Source: an uncultured Kiritimatiellota bacterium (lineage in GTDB: Bacteria; Verrucomicrobiota; Kiritimatiellia; RFP12; UBA1067). From it: a DNA stretch of 64,000 nt. Below the pieces are notes generated by a model. That model was not told the DNA's origin, made no database searches, and saw nothing but the letters and a program-made list of their open reading frames with translations. The stretch covers positions 40,870 to 104,869 of the forward strand of contig CAKTZI010000007.1 in assembly GCA_934635385.1 (NCBI GenBank). Reading direction: 5' to 3'. The position numbers and the translations under genes were made by a program. Each line of letters opens with the position of its first letter. Positions within the stretch are counted from its first letter, which is position 1. Below, piece by piece: positions 44,196 to 54,100 of this stretch.

Positions 44196-45176
44196 TCAGA
44201 ACGAGACGGCGAGCCCCGCCGAGACGACGAGGGACGAGAAGTCGGCGCGCGTGGCGAGTCCGCCGGCCGAGGCGTCGAAGCGGTCGACCCACTCGTACCC
44301 GACCTCCGTGAAGAGGCCAAGCCCGTCCGTCAGGCGCGCCATCAGCCCGGCCTCGCCCGCGAAGCCGAGGCGGCACTGCGTCTCGGACGCGCGGGACGCG
44401 CCCGCGTCGAAGTCAAGGTGCGCGAGATTGCAGAGCGCCGCCGCGCCCGCGTAGGCGTCCAGCCACGGGAACGCGCGCCACGTCACGGTCGGCCCCAGAC
44501 CCACCTGGTAGAGGTCGGCGCGGAGGCGCGCCCGCACCGCCTGTCCGGGCGTGTGCGTCACCGTCTCCGGCCCCCACGTCGTCGGCGTCACGGGGTCGCG
44601 CTCCGGGTTCGGCGCATAGCCGAAGTCCCGGTCGTCCGGGTACGGCCCGCCCGTGAAGAGCCACCAGTCCGTCCCCGTGCGCGTCACCGTCGTCGCGCCG
44701 CCGCCGCGCCCGAAGGCGTCCGCGCGCACGCCCCAGTACCCGGCGAAGCGCAGGTCGAGCGCGACCGAGAAGTCGCCCGCCGTCCAGACGTCGCGGCCGA
44801 CGCGCGCCTTCAGGCCGAGCGGCGCGCGCGTGTCCGTCGCGTCCATGCCCGCCGCGCCGCCGTCCGGCGTGACCGTCGTCTCCGTGAAGGACGCCCCGAC
44901 CGCCCAGAGCTCGTCGCCGGGCGCCGCCGCCGGACTCGGGTCGGGGCGCCGCTCCGTCACCTCGCCCGGCGTCCACTCACCCGCGCCCGGATCGCGGTCG
45001 TAGCCCGTCCGCGTGTACGAGCCGGGGACGGTCGGCGTGGGCGCCGCGCCCCGGATCTCCGTCTTCACGCGCGACCGCCACGCCGGACCGACCGTGAGCC
45101 GCCAGCCCTCCGCCTGCGCCGCCGCCGCCGCACAGGCGACCATCATGCCAATCATCATCTTCGTGTTCGTCTTCAT
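44196..45176 (-). CDS. Predicted outer-membrane beta-barrel protein
   Basis: About 326 residues with an N-terminal signal peptide (ATG 45176) ending AQA. The mature part has alternating amphipathic strands rich in Gly/Trp/Tyr/Ala and ends in LAVSF, the C-terminal Phe pattern of Bam-inserted barrels. Segments such as SVALDLRFAGYWGV, PTVTWRAFPWLDAYAGAA and GLGLFTEVGYEWVDRF fit barrel strands. No specific family is recognised. It is downstream of the MBG/LRR gene and could be its envelope partner, but that is only positional. Confidence 0.6.
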   Translation of the reverse strand: MKTNTKMMIGMMVACAAAAAQAEGWRLTVGPAWRSRVKTEIRGAAPTPTVPGSYTRTGYDRDPGAGEWTPGEVTERRPDPSPAAAPGDELWAVGASFTETTVTPDGGAAGMDATDTRAPLGLKARVGRDVWTAGDFSVALDLRFAGYWGVRADAFGRGGGATTVTRTGTDWWLFTGGPYPDDRDFGYAPNPERDPVTPTTWGPETVTHTPGQAVRARLRADLYQVGLGPTVTWRAFPWLDAYAGAAALCNLAHLDFDAGASRASETQCRLGFAGEAGLMARLTDGLGLFTEVGYEWVDRFDASAGGLATRADFSSLVVSAGLAVSF

Positions 45177-45227
45177 CTTCAGAATCCTTTCTTTACGTAA
45201 CATCTTCTTTTCTTGCACATGGCATTC

Positions 45228-45306
45228 CTCACACGGAGCCACGGAGTCACGGAGCCGTCCAGCCCGACTTGACTGAATTCTCCGTGCCTCCGTCCCTCCG
45301 TGTGAG
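45228..45306. repeat. Inverted repeat of CACGGAG units (24/27 bp arms)
   Basis: Two 27-base arms, each three 8-base units of the type CACGGAGN starting CTCACACGGAG, face each other with a 25-base spacer (45228-45254 and 45280-45306). They match at 24 of 27 positions. It lies just after the MBG/LRR gene on its transcript and could form a long RNA hairpin. A sister element occurs at 47904-48014. Confidence 0.75.
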
Positions 45307-45312
45307 CATGGG

Positions 45313-47664
45313 CTAGTCCTCCAGCCTCACGCGGAAGAAGCCGGACGGCCCTTCCGGCGCGGCGACCTCCAGCGTCAGCGCGCCGTCCGCCTCGCGCGTG
45401 ACCGCGCGCGGCGCGAGGACGGTCGCCTTGTCGCCGAGCTGCGCCCGGTACTCCACGCGCAGCCGCGACGTATCGACCGCGCCCCACGCGGCCGCGCGTT
45501 CGACCGCGACGGTGAGCCGCACCGCCCCCGGCGCGGTCTCCAGCCCGCCAAGCGACAGCCCGTCCACCACGGCGTCCGTCCGCACCGTCACGTCGCCGAC
45601 GTCCTGCGTAATCGAACTGCGGTAGCCCGCGTCGTCCGCCAGCGACGGCGCGAGCCGCACCGTCGGCGTCGTCCCCGTGCCGATGCCCGCGCGGCGGAAC
45701 GGACGCTTCCCGACCGCCGGACGTCCGAGAATCGTCACCTCCGTCAGCTTCCGGCAGTCCGCAAAGGCGTAGTCGCCGAGGGACGTGACCTCCGCCGGCA
45801 GCCGCACGGACGTCAGCGCCGTCGCGGTGAAGGCGTAGCGTCCGATCGCGAGCGCGGCGGGCGCCGTGAGGTTAGTCCAGTCCCGCACGGACACGAACGT
45901 GACGCGCGCGAGCGTCGAAATCCCCGAGAACGCGCGGAAGCCAATCTCGGTGCAGAACAGCGGCAGCGTCAGATCCGTCATGCCGCTCGCCGAGTTCGCG
46001 AACGCGCCATCGCCGATCGCCGTGATGAAATGCCCCTCGATCTTGTCGGGAATGACGATGTTCGCGATCCGCTGGTTCGAATCCTTGAAGCCGACGATCT
46101 TCGCCGTCTCCGCGCCCGTCACCTCCCACCTGAAGATCGTCTCCGCGTCCGACTCCTCGTAGACCGTCACCGGGGGCGGCGTGACCGTGAGTGTGCCGTA
46201 GTTCTTCGTGATCTCATAGTTGCCCGCCAGTGTCCCCGCGTCGAGCGTGTAGTCGAACGAGTTGGGTATGCTGTCCGCGTCCGTGAGGGTCGCGAAGTTG
46301 CCGTAGGTTGCGCCCTCGCCGGGCGCGAAGCCGTCGCCGCCGACCGTTACCGTCGTCTCGGAATGCGATGCGCCGTCGTGCGTCCACGAGCCGTCGCCCG
46401 ACGTGAGCGTGAGGCGGCGTTTCCGAATTTCGAACGTCTGCACGTCTGTGCCCGTGTAGTTGTTCTTGCCCGTGAAGGTCATCGTCGCCGTGCCCGCGTT
46501 CACGTTGTCCGCGTAAACGACGTCGAAGTCGTCCGCCGTGAGGATCGACGGCTCGCCGTCGCCGAACCCGGCGTCCGGCGTCTTCGCCGTGCCGTCGTAC
46601 ACGTAGTCCTCCGGCGGCAGGATCGGCCACACGAGCCCCTCGATGTCTTTCGGCGTCACCGTCACGTTCCGCGAGTCCGTCACCGTGTCGTAGCCCGCCG
46701 CCGAGATCTGGAAGTAGATGGGACGATCCGTGCAGGCGTTCGTGTACGCCACGGCGTCAAGCCACGGGCCGTCGGCGCTTTCCGCATACTTCACCGTCGC
46801 CCCCGTCGCCGGCGTCGAGACCGTGACGCTGATGCCGTAGCCGGCGCCGCAGTACTCGCCCGTCGTCCCGTCCGCCGCGTAGCGGATCGTCGCCGGGCGG
46901 ATCGTGAAGCCGACGGTCGCCGTGAGTTCCTTGTAGTTCCGCGATTCAGGAACCGTGAAGGTCGCCGTGTAGTGCCCCGGCCGCGTCGGCTTCGCGCCGG
47001 ACGACCAGGTCACCGTCGCGTTGCCAAACTTCGCCGCCGAGACGGGTTCGCTCGCCGTCTGGCCGTACGTCCAGTCCGCGACGGCGGGCGGCGTCGTCCA
47101 GACGTTCTCCGCCTTCAGGATCTCGAACGTCTGCACGTCCGTGCCCGTGTAGTTGTTCTTGCCCGTGAAGGTCATCGTCGCCGTGCCCGCGTCCACGTTG
47201 TCCGCGTAGGCGACGTCGAAGTCGTCCGCCGTGAGGATCGACGGCTCGCCGTCGCCGAACCCGGCGTCCGGCGTCTTCGCCGTGCCGTCGTACACGTAGT
47301 CCTCCGGCGGCAGGATCGGCCACACGAGCCCCTCGATATTCTTCGGCGTCACCGTCACGTTCCGCGAATCGACGACCGTATCGTAGCCCGCCGCCGAGAT
47401 CTGGAAGTAGACGGGACGATCCGTGCAGACGTCCGTGTACGCCACGGCGTCAAGCCACGGGCCGTCGGCGCTTTCCGCGTACTTCACCGTCGCCCCCGTC
47501 GCCGGCGTCGAGACCGTGACGCTGATGCCGTAGCCCGCGCCGCAGTACTCGCCCGCCCCATCGTCCGCCACGTAGTTGATCGTCGCGGCGGACGCCGTCA
47601 GGCCCGCGTACGCGCCCAGCGCGCACACGGCCTGTCTGATTTTTTGCCTTGTTAGTCGCATCAT
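45313..47664 (-). CDS. Secreted MBG-repeat / BspA-type leucine-rich repeat surface protein
   Basis: A 783-residue exported protein with a signal peptide ending near SASA. It contains two nearly identical modules of about 230 residues (starting INYVADD and IRYAADG), each with a GISVTVSTP strand and an MBG-type YDGTAKTPDA unit. Another MBG unit follows. From about 515 there is a BspA-like LRR region (AIGDGAFANSA, IGFRAFSG, LGDYAFADC). It ends with FFRVRLED, comparable to the RFFKVEVEIR end of the giant neighbour. The likely role is adhesion or glycan binding on the cell surface; the attachment mechanism is not visible. Confidence 0.65.
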   Translation of the reverse strand: MMRLTRQKIRQAVCALGAYAGLTASAATINYVADDGAGEYCGAGYGISVTVSTPATGATVKYAESADGPWLDAVAYTDVCTDRPVYFQISAAGYDTVVDSRNVTVTPKNIEGLVWPILPPEDYVYDGTAKTPDAGFGDGEPSILTADDFDVAYADNVDAGTATMTFTGKNNYTGTDVQTFEILKAENVWTTPPAVADWTYGQTASEPVSAAKFGNATVTWSSGAKPTRPGHYTATFTVPESRNYKELTATVGFTIRPATIRYAADGTTGEYCGAGYGISVTVSTPATGATVKYAESADGPWLDAVAYTNACTDRPIYFQISAAGYDTVTDSRNVTVTPKDIEGLVWPILPPEDYVYDGTAKTPDAGFGDGEPSILTADDFDVVYADNVNAGTATMTFTGKNNYTGTDVQTFEIRKRRLTLTSGDGSWTHDGASHSETTVTVGGDGFAPGEGATYGNFATLTDADSIPNSFDYTLDAGTLAGNYEITKNYGTLTVTPPPVTVYEESDAETIFRWEVTGAETAKIVGFKDSNQRIANIVIPDKIEGHFITAIGDGAFANSASGMTDLTLPLFCTEIGFRAFSGISTLARVTFVSVRDWTNLTAPAALAIGRYAFTATALTSVRLPAEVTSLGDYAFADCRKLTEVTILGRPAVGKRPFRRAGIGTGTTPTVRLAPSLADDAGYRSSITQDVGDVTVRTDAVVDGLSLGGLETAPGAVRLTVAVERAAAWGAVDTSRLRVEYRAQLGDKATVLAPRAVTREADGALTLEVAAPEGPSGFFRVRLED
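46430..47555 (-). repeat. Direct DNA repeat of about 430 bp within the MBG/LRR gene
   Basis: Segments 46430-46862 and 47123-47555 align without gaps at an offset of exactly 693 bp, with only scattered single-base differences. They encode the two identical-looking MBG modules. The high similarity indicates recent duplication or ongoing gene conversion. Confidence 0.8.
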
Positions 47665-48176
47665 TTCTTTTTCCTTTTGTTTGGTCCGTCAAATCTTTTC
47701 TCATTCCGCTGAAATGCCATTCATTCGCCCCTGCACTTCGTTCGGTAGCCGCAAGGCGCGGCTTCGCCGCTGGCGCAGAGCGGGCGCATAGGACGCGGGG
47801 AAGAGCCCACAAACTGTCATAGCGCTGCGCGCAACCACGAAAAGGCTCTCGCACCGACCTCGATGCTTCATAGAAACATGCGTTTCTTTTGTGGACAGGG
47901 GATGTCTCACACGGAGGCACGGAGCCACGGAGTGAAACTGGAAGGCGGCTCTCAAGACATCCCCACACATGATATCGAGAAGGAACTCCGTGCCTCCGTG
48001 ACTCCGTGTGAGACCTTCACTCGTTAGGCAAACCGCCCCCTTCCGCAAACCAAGCATTCGAGAGAAATCGCGAAGCCGTTTCGTGGTCAGCGACGCAGCC
48101 ACCCGGCAGCCCGCGAGCCTCTGCGCCCGCCTTGCGCCCCCTCTGCGGCTAAAACTTGAAAACAACGCGCCGCCCA
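47665..48176. other. 512-bp intergenic region between two MBG protein genes
   Basis: No convincing gene is seen. The region holds a mini-hairpin element near 47750-47782 (GCGCGGCTTCGCCGC-like, related to 61539-61563) and the large CACGGAG inverted repeat at 47904-48014. Any promoter for the MBG/LRR gene should be near its start at 47664, but no clear boxes are visible. Confidence 0.5.
47904..48014. repeat. Long inverted repeat of CACGGAG octamers (28/30 bp arms)
   Basis: Arms at 47904-47933 and 47985-48014 begin GTCTCACACGGAG and match at 28 of 30 positions. A second, internal inverted repeat pairs GGGGATGTCT (47898-47907) with AGACATCCCC (47955-47964), so two alternative hairpins are possible. 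It shares the octamer with 45228-45306. Confidence 0.8.
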
Positions 48177-51100
48177 TCACCTGATCTCCACCTCGACCTT
48201 GAAGAAGCGCATCGCCCCGCGGTTCGCGTCCGTGACCGGCGTCCACGCCGCCGCGCCGAGCGCCGGCTTGCCGTAGACCGTGTAGGCGCGCGGCGGCTCG
48301 GCCTCCCGCAGGTCGGGCGACCACGTGACGCGCGGCGCGCCGTCCGCGCCCACCGCGATCTTCGCCGTGAACCGGCTCGCCGCGTCCGTCGGATCCAGCC
48401 CTGCGACGTACGACGCCCAGAGCGTGACGCCGTTCGCACCCGTCGTGTGCGCCGCCGCCTCGTAGTCGCCGCCGCCGAACCGGTCGACGTAGGCGTCGAG
48501 CCAGGCGTAGGGCACAGGGACAGGCGTCGTCGTGGTCGCCGACCCCGTCGGCGGGTCGTCCGGCCCCCGGAAGATCTCGAAATCGACCTCGTAGGGCACG
48601 GCCAGCCCGACCCCGGCGTAGTTCTTCGTCTCCTCCACCCAGAAGCGCGCCGTGTAGAGGCCCGGCGCGCTCGGCCGCACCGCCGTCTCCGTCGCGACGG
48701 ACGCGCCGCGCCGCCGGTAGGCGACCGAGAGCGTCCCGAAGCGCGCGCGGCCCGTCGGCTCGCTCGCGGCCTCGACGCCGTTCGTCCAGCTGCGGATGCC
48801 GGGATACGTCGACCAGCCGTTCGCGCCCTTGCGGATCTCGAAGACGCCCGTCCAGTCCGCCTCGTCCTCGCCAAGGCCCTTCCACTTGTAGTCCGCCGTG
48901 TTCGCGAGCCGCAGCACGACGTTCGTGTAGAGCCCCGCGTCCGTCCCGCCGGGGTTCGCGACGACCGTCCAGCGCGCGTCCGCCGTGAGCGTCGGCTTCT
49001 GGAGGCGGCCGCTGTACGCCCGCGACGGGATGACCGGCGGCGCGACGGGACGCTTCAGGATCGCGAATTCCTTCGTGACCGTCCCCGTGTAGTTGTTGCG
49101 CCCCGTGACGGTCACGGGGAAGAGCCCCGCGCCCGTCCGCCCCGAATAGGCGAGCGTGTAGTCATCCGCCGTCGCGATGTTCGGGTCGCCGTCCACGACC
49201 GTCACGGCGGGCCTCTTCTCCGTCCCGTCGAAGAACCATGCCGCGTCCTCGTCCGCGACGACCATCGCCTCCGTCAGTGCCTTCGGCACGATGCGGAGCG
49301 TGCCCTTCCCGTAGTACGGCGCGTAGTTGGGCGACAGGAACTTGAAGTAGACCGTGAGGTCGCCCTCGGCGACATGCGTCCGCGTCGGGGCCGTCTCGGA
49401 ATAGGCGCTCTCGTCACCCGGCACGAGCGCATAGGACAGGCGGTACGGCTCGCCGAAGGCCGGCGCGAGCGCGAACGGCTGGGGCGCGCCGTTGTAGACG
49501 CGGGCGCAGAGCGGATTGCCGTCCGCATCCGTCTCGCCGCCGCCGAACACCGCGCCGGGGTCGAGCGTCGCGGGCGTGACGCGCAGCCACCCGTACTCCT
49601 TCGCGACCGCGTAGTTCCCCGCAAGCGCCCCGCCCGTCAGCGCGTAGTCGAAGAGGTTCTCCATCGCCCCCACGTCCGTGAGTGCGCCGGAACACGTCGC
49701 CGCGAAGCCCTCGCCCGCGACGAAGCCGGGCGAGCCGTCCTTCACGCGCACCGCGTCGCACCGAAGCGGCGTCCCGTCGTACACCTTCTCCGCCCCACCC
49801 GAGACGAGCGTGACGGGACGCGGCGCGATCGTCACGGTCGCCGACCCGAAGTACGTCTCGTAGTAGCGCGCGTCAATCGCATAGAAGACCGTGTGGACGC
49901 CCGCGTTCGTGAACGCCGGCGCGGCGTCCGACGCGACGTCATCGGCCGCCGTGCCATACCGCACCGTGACGGGCGCGGTCAGCAGGGCGGGCGGCACGAC
50001 CGCCGCCGTGTGCCCCGTGCCGTCGTAGGTCGCCGCCGTCGAGAAGGCGGACGGATCGACCGAGCCCTCGCCGTCGAACGTCACCCGCGCCTTCGTGACG
50101 CGCAGGACGCCGGGATGCCACGCGAGCGAGTAGTTCCGCGTCACGTCCGCCGTGCCGTGGCGTAGGACGCGCACGGACGCGATCACGTTCGACACCACGC
50201 CGTCGCCGTCCGGGCCGTCCTCCGGCGTGAGGACAACGCTCTCCGGCGCGAAATCGACCGCCAGTTCGTCGCCGGGCTGCAGCTTGTCGGCGTTCTCCGC
50301 CGAATAGGACGGCAGGCGGTGCGCCGTGCCGTCGTAGGTCCACGTCGCCGAATCCGCCGTCACCGTGATCTCGTCCGCGCTCGCCCGCACGGTCAGCGTC
50401 CCCCAGTCCTCGGTCACGGCGTAGTCCGCGAGCCGCGTACCTGTCGCGGCCGCACCGTCCCCCCGTCCCGCCGGGAGGGCCGCGCTTGTCGCGGCCGTAT
50501 AGGCGCAGCGCGCCGGAACGCGCCCCGCGTCCGTGATCGCCGCGAAGTCCGAGAACGTGAACGACTCGCCCGGCGCGAACCCGTCGCCACCGACCGAAAC
50601 CTCGTCCGCACCGAACGTCAGCGGCGCGCCGTCGTAGGTCTTCGTCTTCGTCGGCGTCGTCAGCGTAATCGGACGCGGACGGATCGCCACGGCGACGCGC
50701 CCCGTGTAGGCGTTGTAGTAGTCGGCCGTCACCGTGAACCAAACGACCGCGTTCGTGGCGTGCGCAAAGCGCGGCGGCTCCTCGCTCCACACGCCCTCCT
50801 CCGGGAGGGTCGCGCCTGTCGCGACCGCGCCGTCCGCCCAATACCGCACCCGCGCGGGCTGCAGCAGCGCCGCCGAGACGACGACCTGCGTGGCCATGCC
50901 GTCGTAGGTCTTCTCGACGTCGCCCGCCCCGGCGACCTGCGCCGCGCGAATGCAGGCGTTCGTCATCTTCAGCACGCCCTCCTTCAGCACGAGGTTGTAG
51001 TTCCGCGTACGGTCCGTGTCCGTCGCCGCCTCGACGATCCGCACGGATGCGAAGCGGTTCGAGACGACGCCGTCGCCGTCCGGCCCGTCCGCCGGCGTGC

Positions 51101-54100
51101 GGATCACGCTCGCCGGGTCGATCGCGACGCGCAGCTCGTGCCCGGCGAGCAGCCTGTCGCCGTTCTCGACGCGCCACGTCGCGGCGCGATGCTCCGCGCC
51201 ATCATACGCCCACGTCGCCGAGTCGGCCGTGACGGAGACCTGGTCGCCGCCGACCGTCACCTTCAGCGTCTGCCCGCCCACGACCGTCACGTCGTAGTTC
51301 GCGACCTTCGCCGTCGCGCTGTCGCGGTAGGAGAACGTCGCCGCCGTCTCGCCGACGTCGGTGATCGAGGCGAAGCCGAAGTAGTCGAAGCACTCGCCGT
51401 CCGCATAGCCGCTGCCGCTCGCCGTGATGTCGCCCGGCCGCACCGCCAGCGGGAAGCCGTCGTAGGGCTTCTCCTTCGAGGCCGCCATCAGCGTGAGCGG
51501 ACGCCGCGTGATCGACCACGCGAGCGGCGCGGGCGCGACCGGCGGCTCGTAGTTCGCCGCGTCGTAGTCGAACGTCACCGTGGCCACGTAGTCGCCTGCG
51601 TCCGTCGCCTCGTTCCCGGCGAGGCGCGCCGTCACGCCCGCCGGGACGCCCGTCAGCGCCACGCCGTGCGGTTTCCCGTCGTACATCCACGTCGCCGCCT
51701 CGGACGCGACGCTCCATGCGATCCCCGCGCCGCCCGGCTCCTGTCCGGGGTACGTCGCCCTGGTGACGGTGAGCGTGCCAAACTCGATTGTGAGGTCGTA
51801 GTTCGTGAGCTGCATACCCGCTCCGGACGAGACCGTGAAGGTCGCCGCCGTCTCGCCCGCCGCCGTCAGCTCGGCGAAGTCCCCGTAGGCGAACGCCTCG
51901 CCCTCCGGTAGGGCGGGCAACCCTTGCCCGCCGTCCGTCAGGGCCACGTCGATGTCGTCCGCCGTCAGCCTCAGCGGCGTGCCGTCGTAGGGCTTCGTCA
52001 GATTGCGCGACCGCACCGTGACGGGCCGCTTCGTGATCGTTAGTTTCGCCGCGTGAACGAAGTCCTCGTAGTTCGGGTTCGTGACCTTGTACCAGATTGC
52101 GTATGCGCCCGCGTTGGTGTAGACAGGAGCCGTCCCCCACGGTAGGGCGGGCGCCCCGCGCCCGCCGCTCTCCGCGTTCCCGTCGTCAAGCGCGTACTCC
52201 ACCGCGCTCTCCCCAACCAGCGCCGCGCCGAACGCCGCCTGAAGCGCGTTCGTGTTGATTGTATGCCCTTCACCGTCGTAGACAAATGTCGCGTCGAACT
52301 TCGAGACGCCGCCCGCCGGCACGTCGTCCGCCCCCGGCTCCTCGCCGCCGCCCGGCCCGACCGTCGCCTTGATGACCGCAATCTTGCCCGTGACGACCGT
52401 GACCGCGTAATTCGCGAGGTCCGTCCCGTCAAGCGGCGCGTAGTCGAACGTGTTGGCCACCTCGCCCTCGGCAACCATTGTCACCGTCGCCCAGTTCGAG
52501 GTCGTCACGTCTTCGCCCGAAACGAACCCGTTCTCACTTTTGCCTAAAACCGGGAATCCGTGCGGCTGGCCGTCGTACACGAAGTCGAGTTTCGTGCCGG
52601 AAGTCAGCGTCACCGGGCGCTTCGTGATCGTCACCTTCGCGGCGTGAACGAAGTTCTCGTAGTTCGGGTTCGTGACCTTGTACCAGATAACGTACTCGCC
52701 CGCGTTGGTGTAGACGGGCGCAGCCTCGCGCCAGTCGGCGACCTTTTCCGCCCCCGTGGCGGCAACACCCAAATCTGCCACTTGCTCTTGCCCCGTGGCG
52801 GCGTCTGCGCCAGAAGCCGAATTTCCGCCCGTTTCCTGTCCAGTGGCGGCTGCGCCAGCTGCCGCAACCCCGTAGAAGACCTTCGTTTCGCCCGCGCCAA
52901 CCAGCGCCGCGCCGAACGCCGCCCGAAGCGCGTTCGTGTCAATGGTGTGACCCTCGCCGTCGTAGACAAACGCCGCATCGAACTTCGAGAGGCCGCCCGC
53001 CGGCACGTCTCCCGCCCCCGACTCGCCGCCGTCTTCGCCGCCGATGCTGGCTTTCGTTACCGTTAAAGTGCCGTTCGCCGTGGTGATTTCGTAATTGCCC
53101 GCCGCCGTATTCGCGTTGAGCGTATAGGTGAACGCGTTCTCGCTTTCACCCACGGCTGTCTGCGAGCCTGTGAAAGCATACGTCGCCCCCTCGCCATCAG
53201 CGAAGCCGTCGCCGCCGACCGTCACCTCGTGTGCCGTGAGCGGCGTACCGTCGTAGACCTTCGTTCCGCTCTTCGAGGTGAGCGTGACTGGGCGTGGCGT
53301 GACCGCGAGCGTGCCGGGAAGTTTCGTCACCGCGTAGTTGCTTCCTTTGGTGTTCGCGTTCCAATTTATCGCCGCGACGTTGTTCTGCGAACTGCCGACG
53401 TTTGTCTGCGAACCGGCGCATTCGTATTCCGCGCCTTCACCAGAGACGAAGCCGATGGCCGTCACCGTCCCGACCATGAGCGGCGTGCCGTCATACACGC
53501 GGCTTCCACTTCCCGCCGTTAGCGACAACGACTTTGGCGCTATCGTCCACGCGACATCGTGTGTGCCCGCGAAATTACCCTGTCCAGCAAGCGTCATTGC
53601 ATAGCTCCCGGCATCGGTCTGCGCGTTGCCGGTTATGGAACAGTCGAGAGGCAGACCCTTGTACGTCACCGAGGAGAGTGTCTGTATCTGCTCAAGGCCT
53701 GTGTAGGCAAGCGATGGCCCCAACACAATCTGCCAGTCGGAATTGTCGCCAGCAGAGATATCCGCCGCCGTCACCACCAGATCGCCCTCGACCTTTGTGA
53801 TGTCGTAGAACGCGGCATTTGTGCCGTCCTTAAGCACGTAGGCAAACGTGTTCTTGCTCGTCCCCTTTGTGGTCTGCGAACCCGTGAAGGTGTAGGTCGC
53901 TCCATCGTCCCCCACGAAGCCACCGCCGCCAATCGTCACCTCATGCACCGTGAGCGGCGTGCCATCATAAACCTTTGCGCCACTCTTCGAGGTGAGCGTG
54001 ACCGGCCGCTTCGTGACCGCGAGCGTACCGGGATGGAACGCGAGCGTATAGTTCGCCGACACGTCAAGGTCGCCGCGCATCACTCGGACGGCAGTAATCC

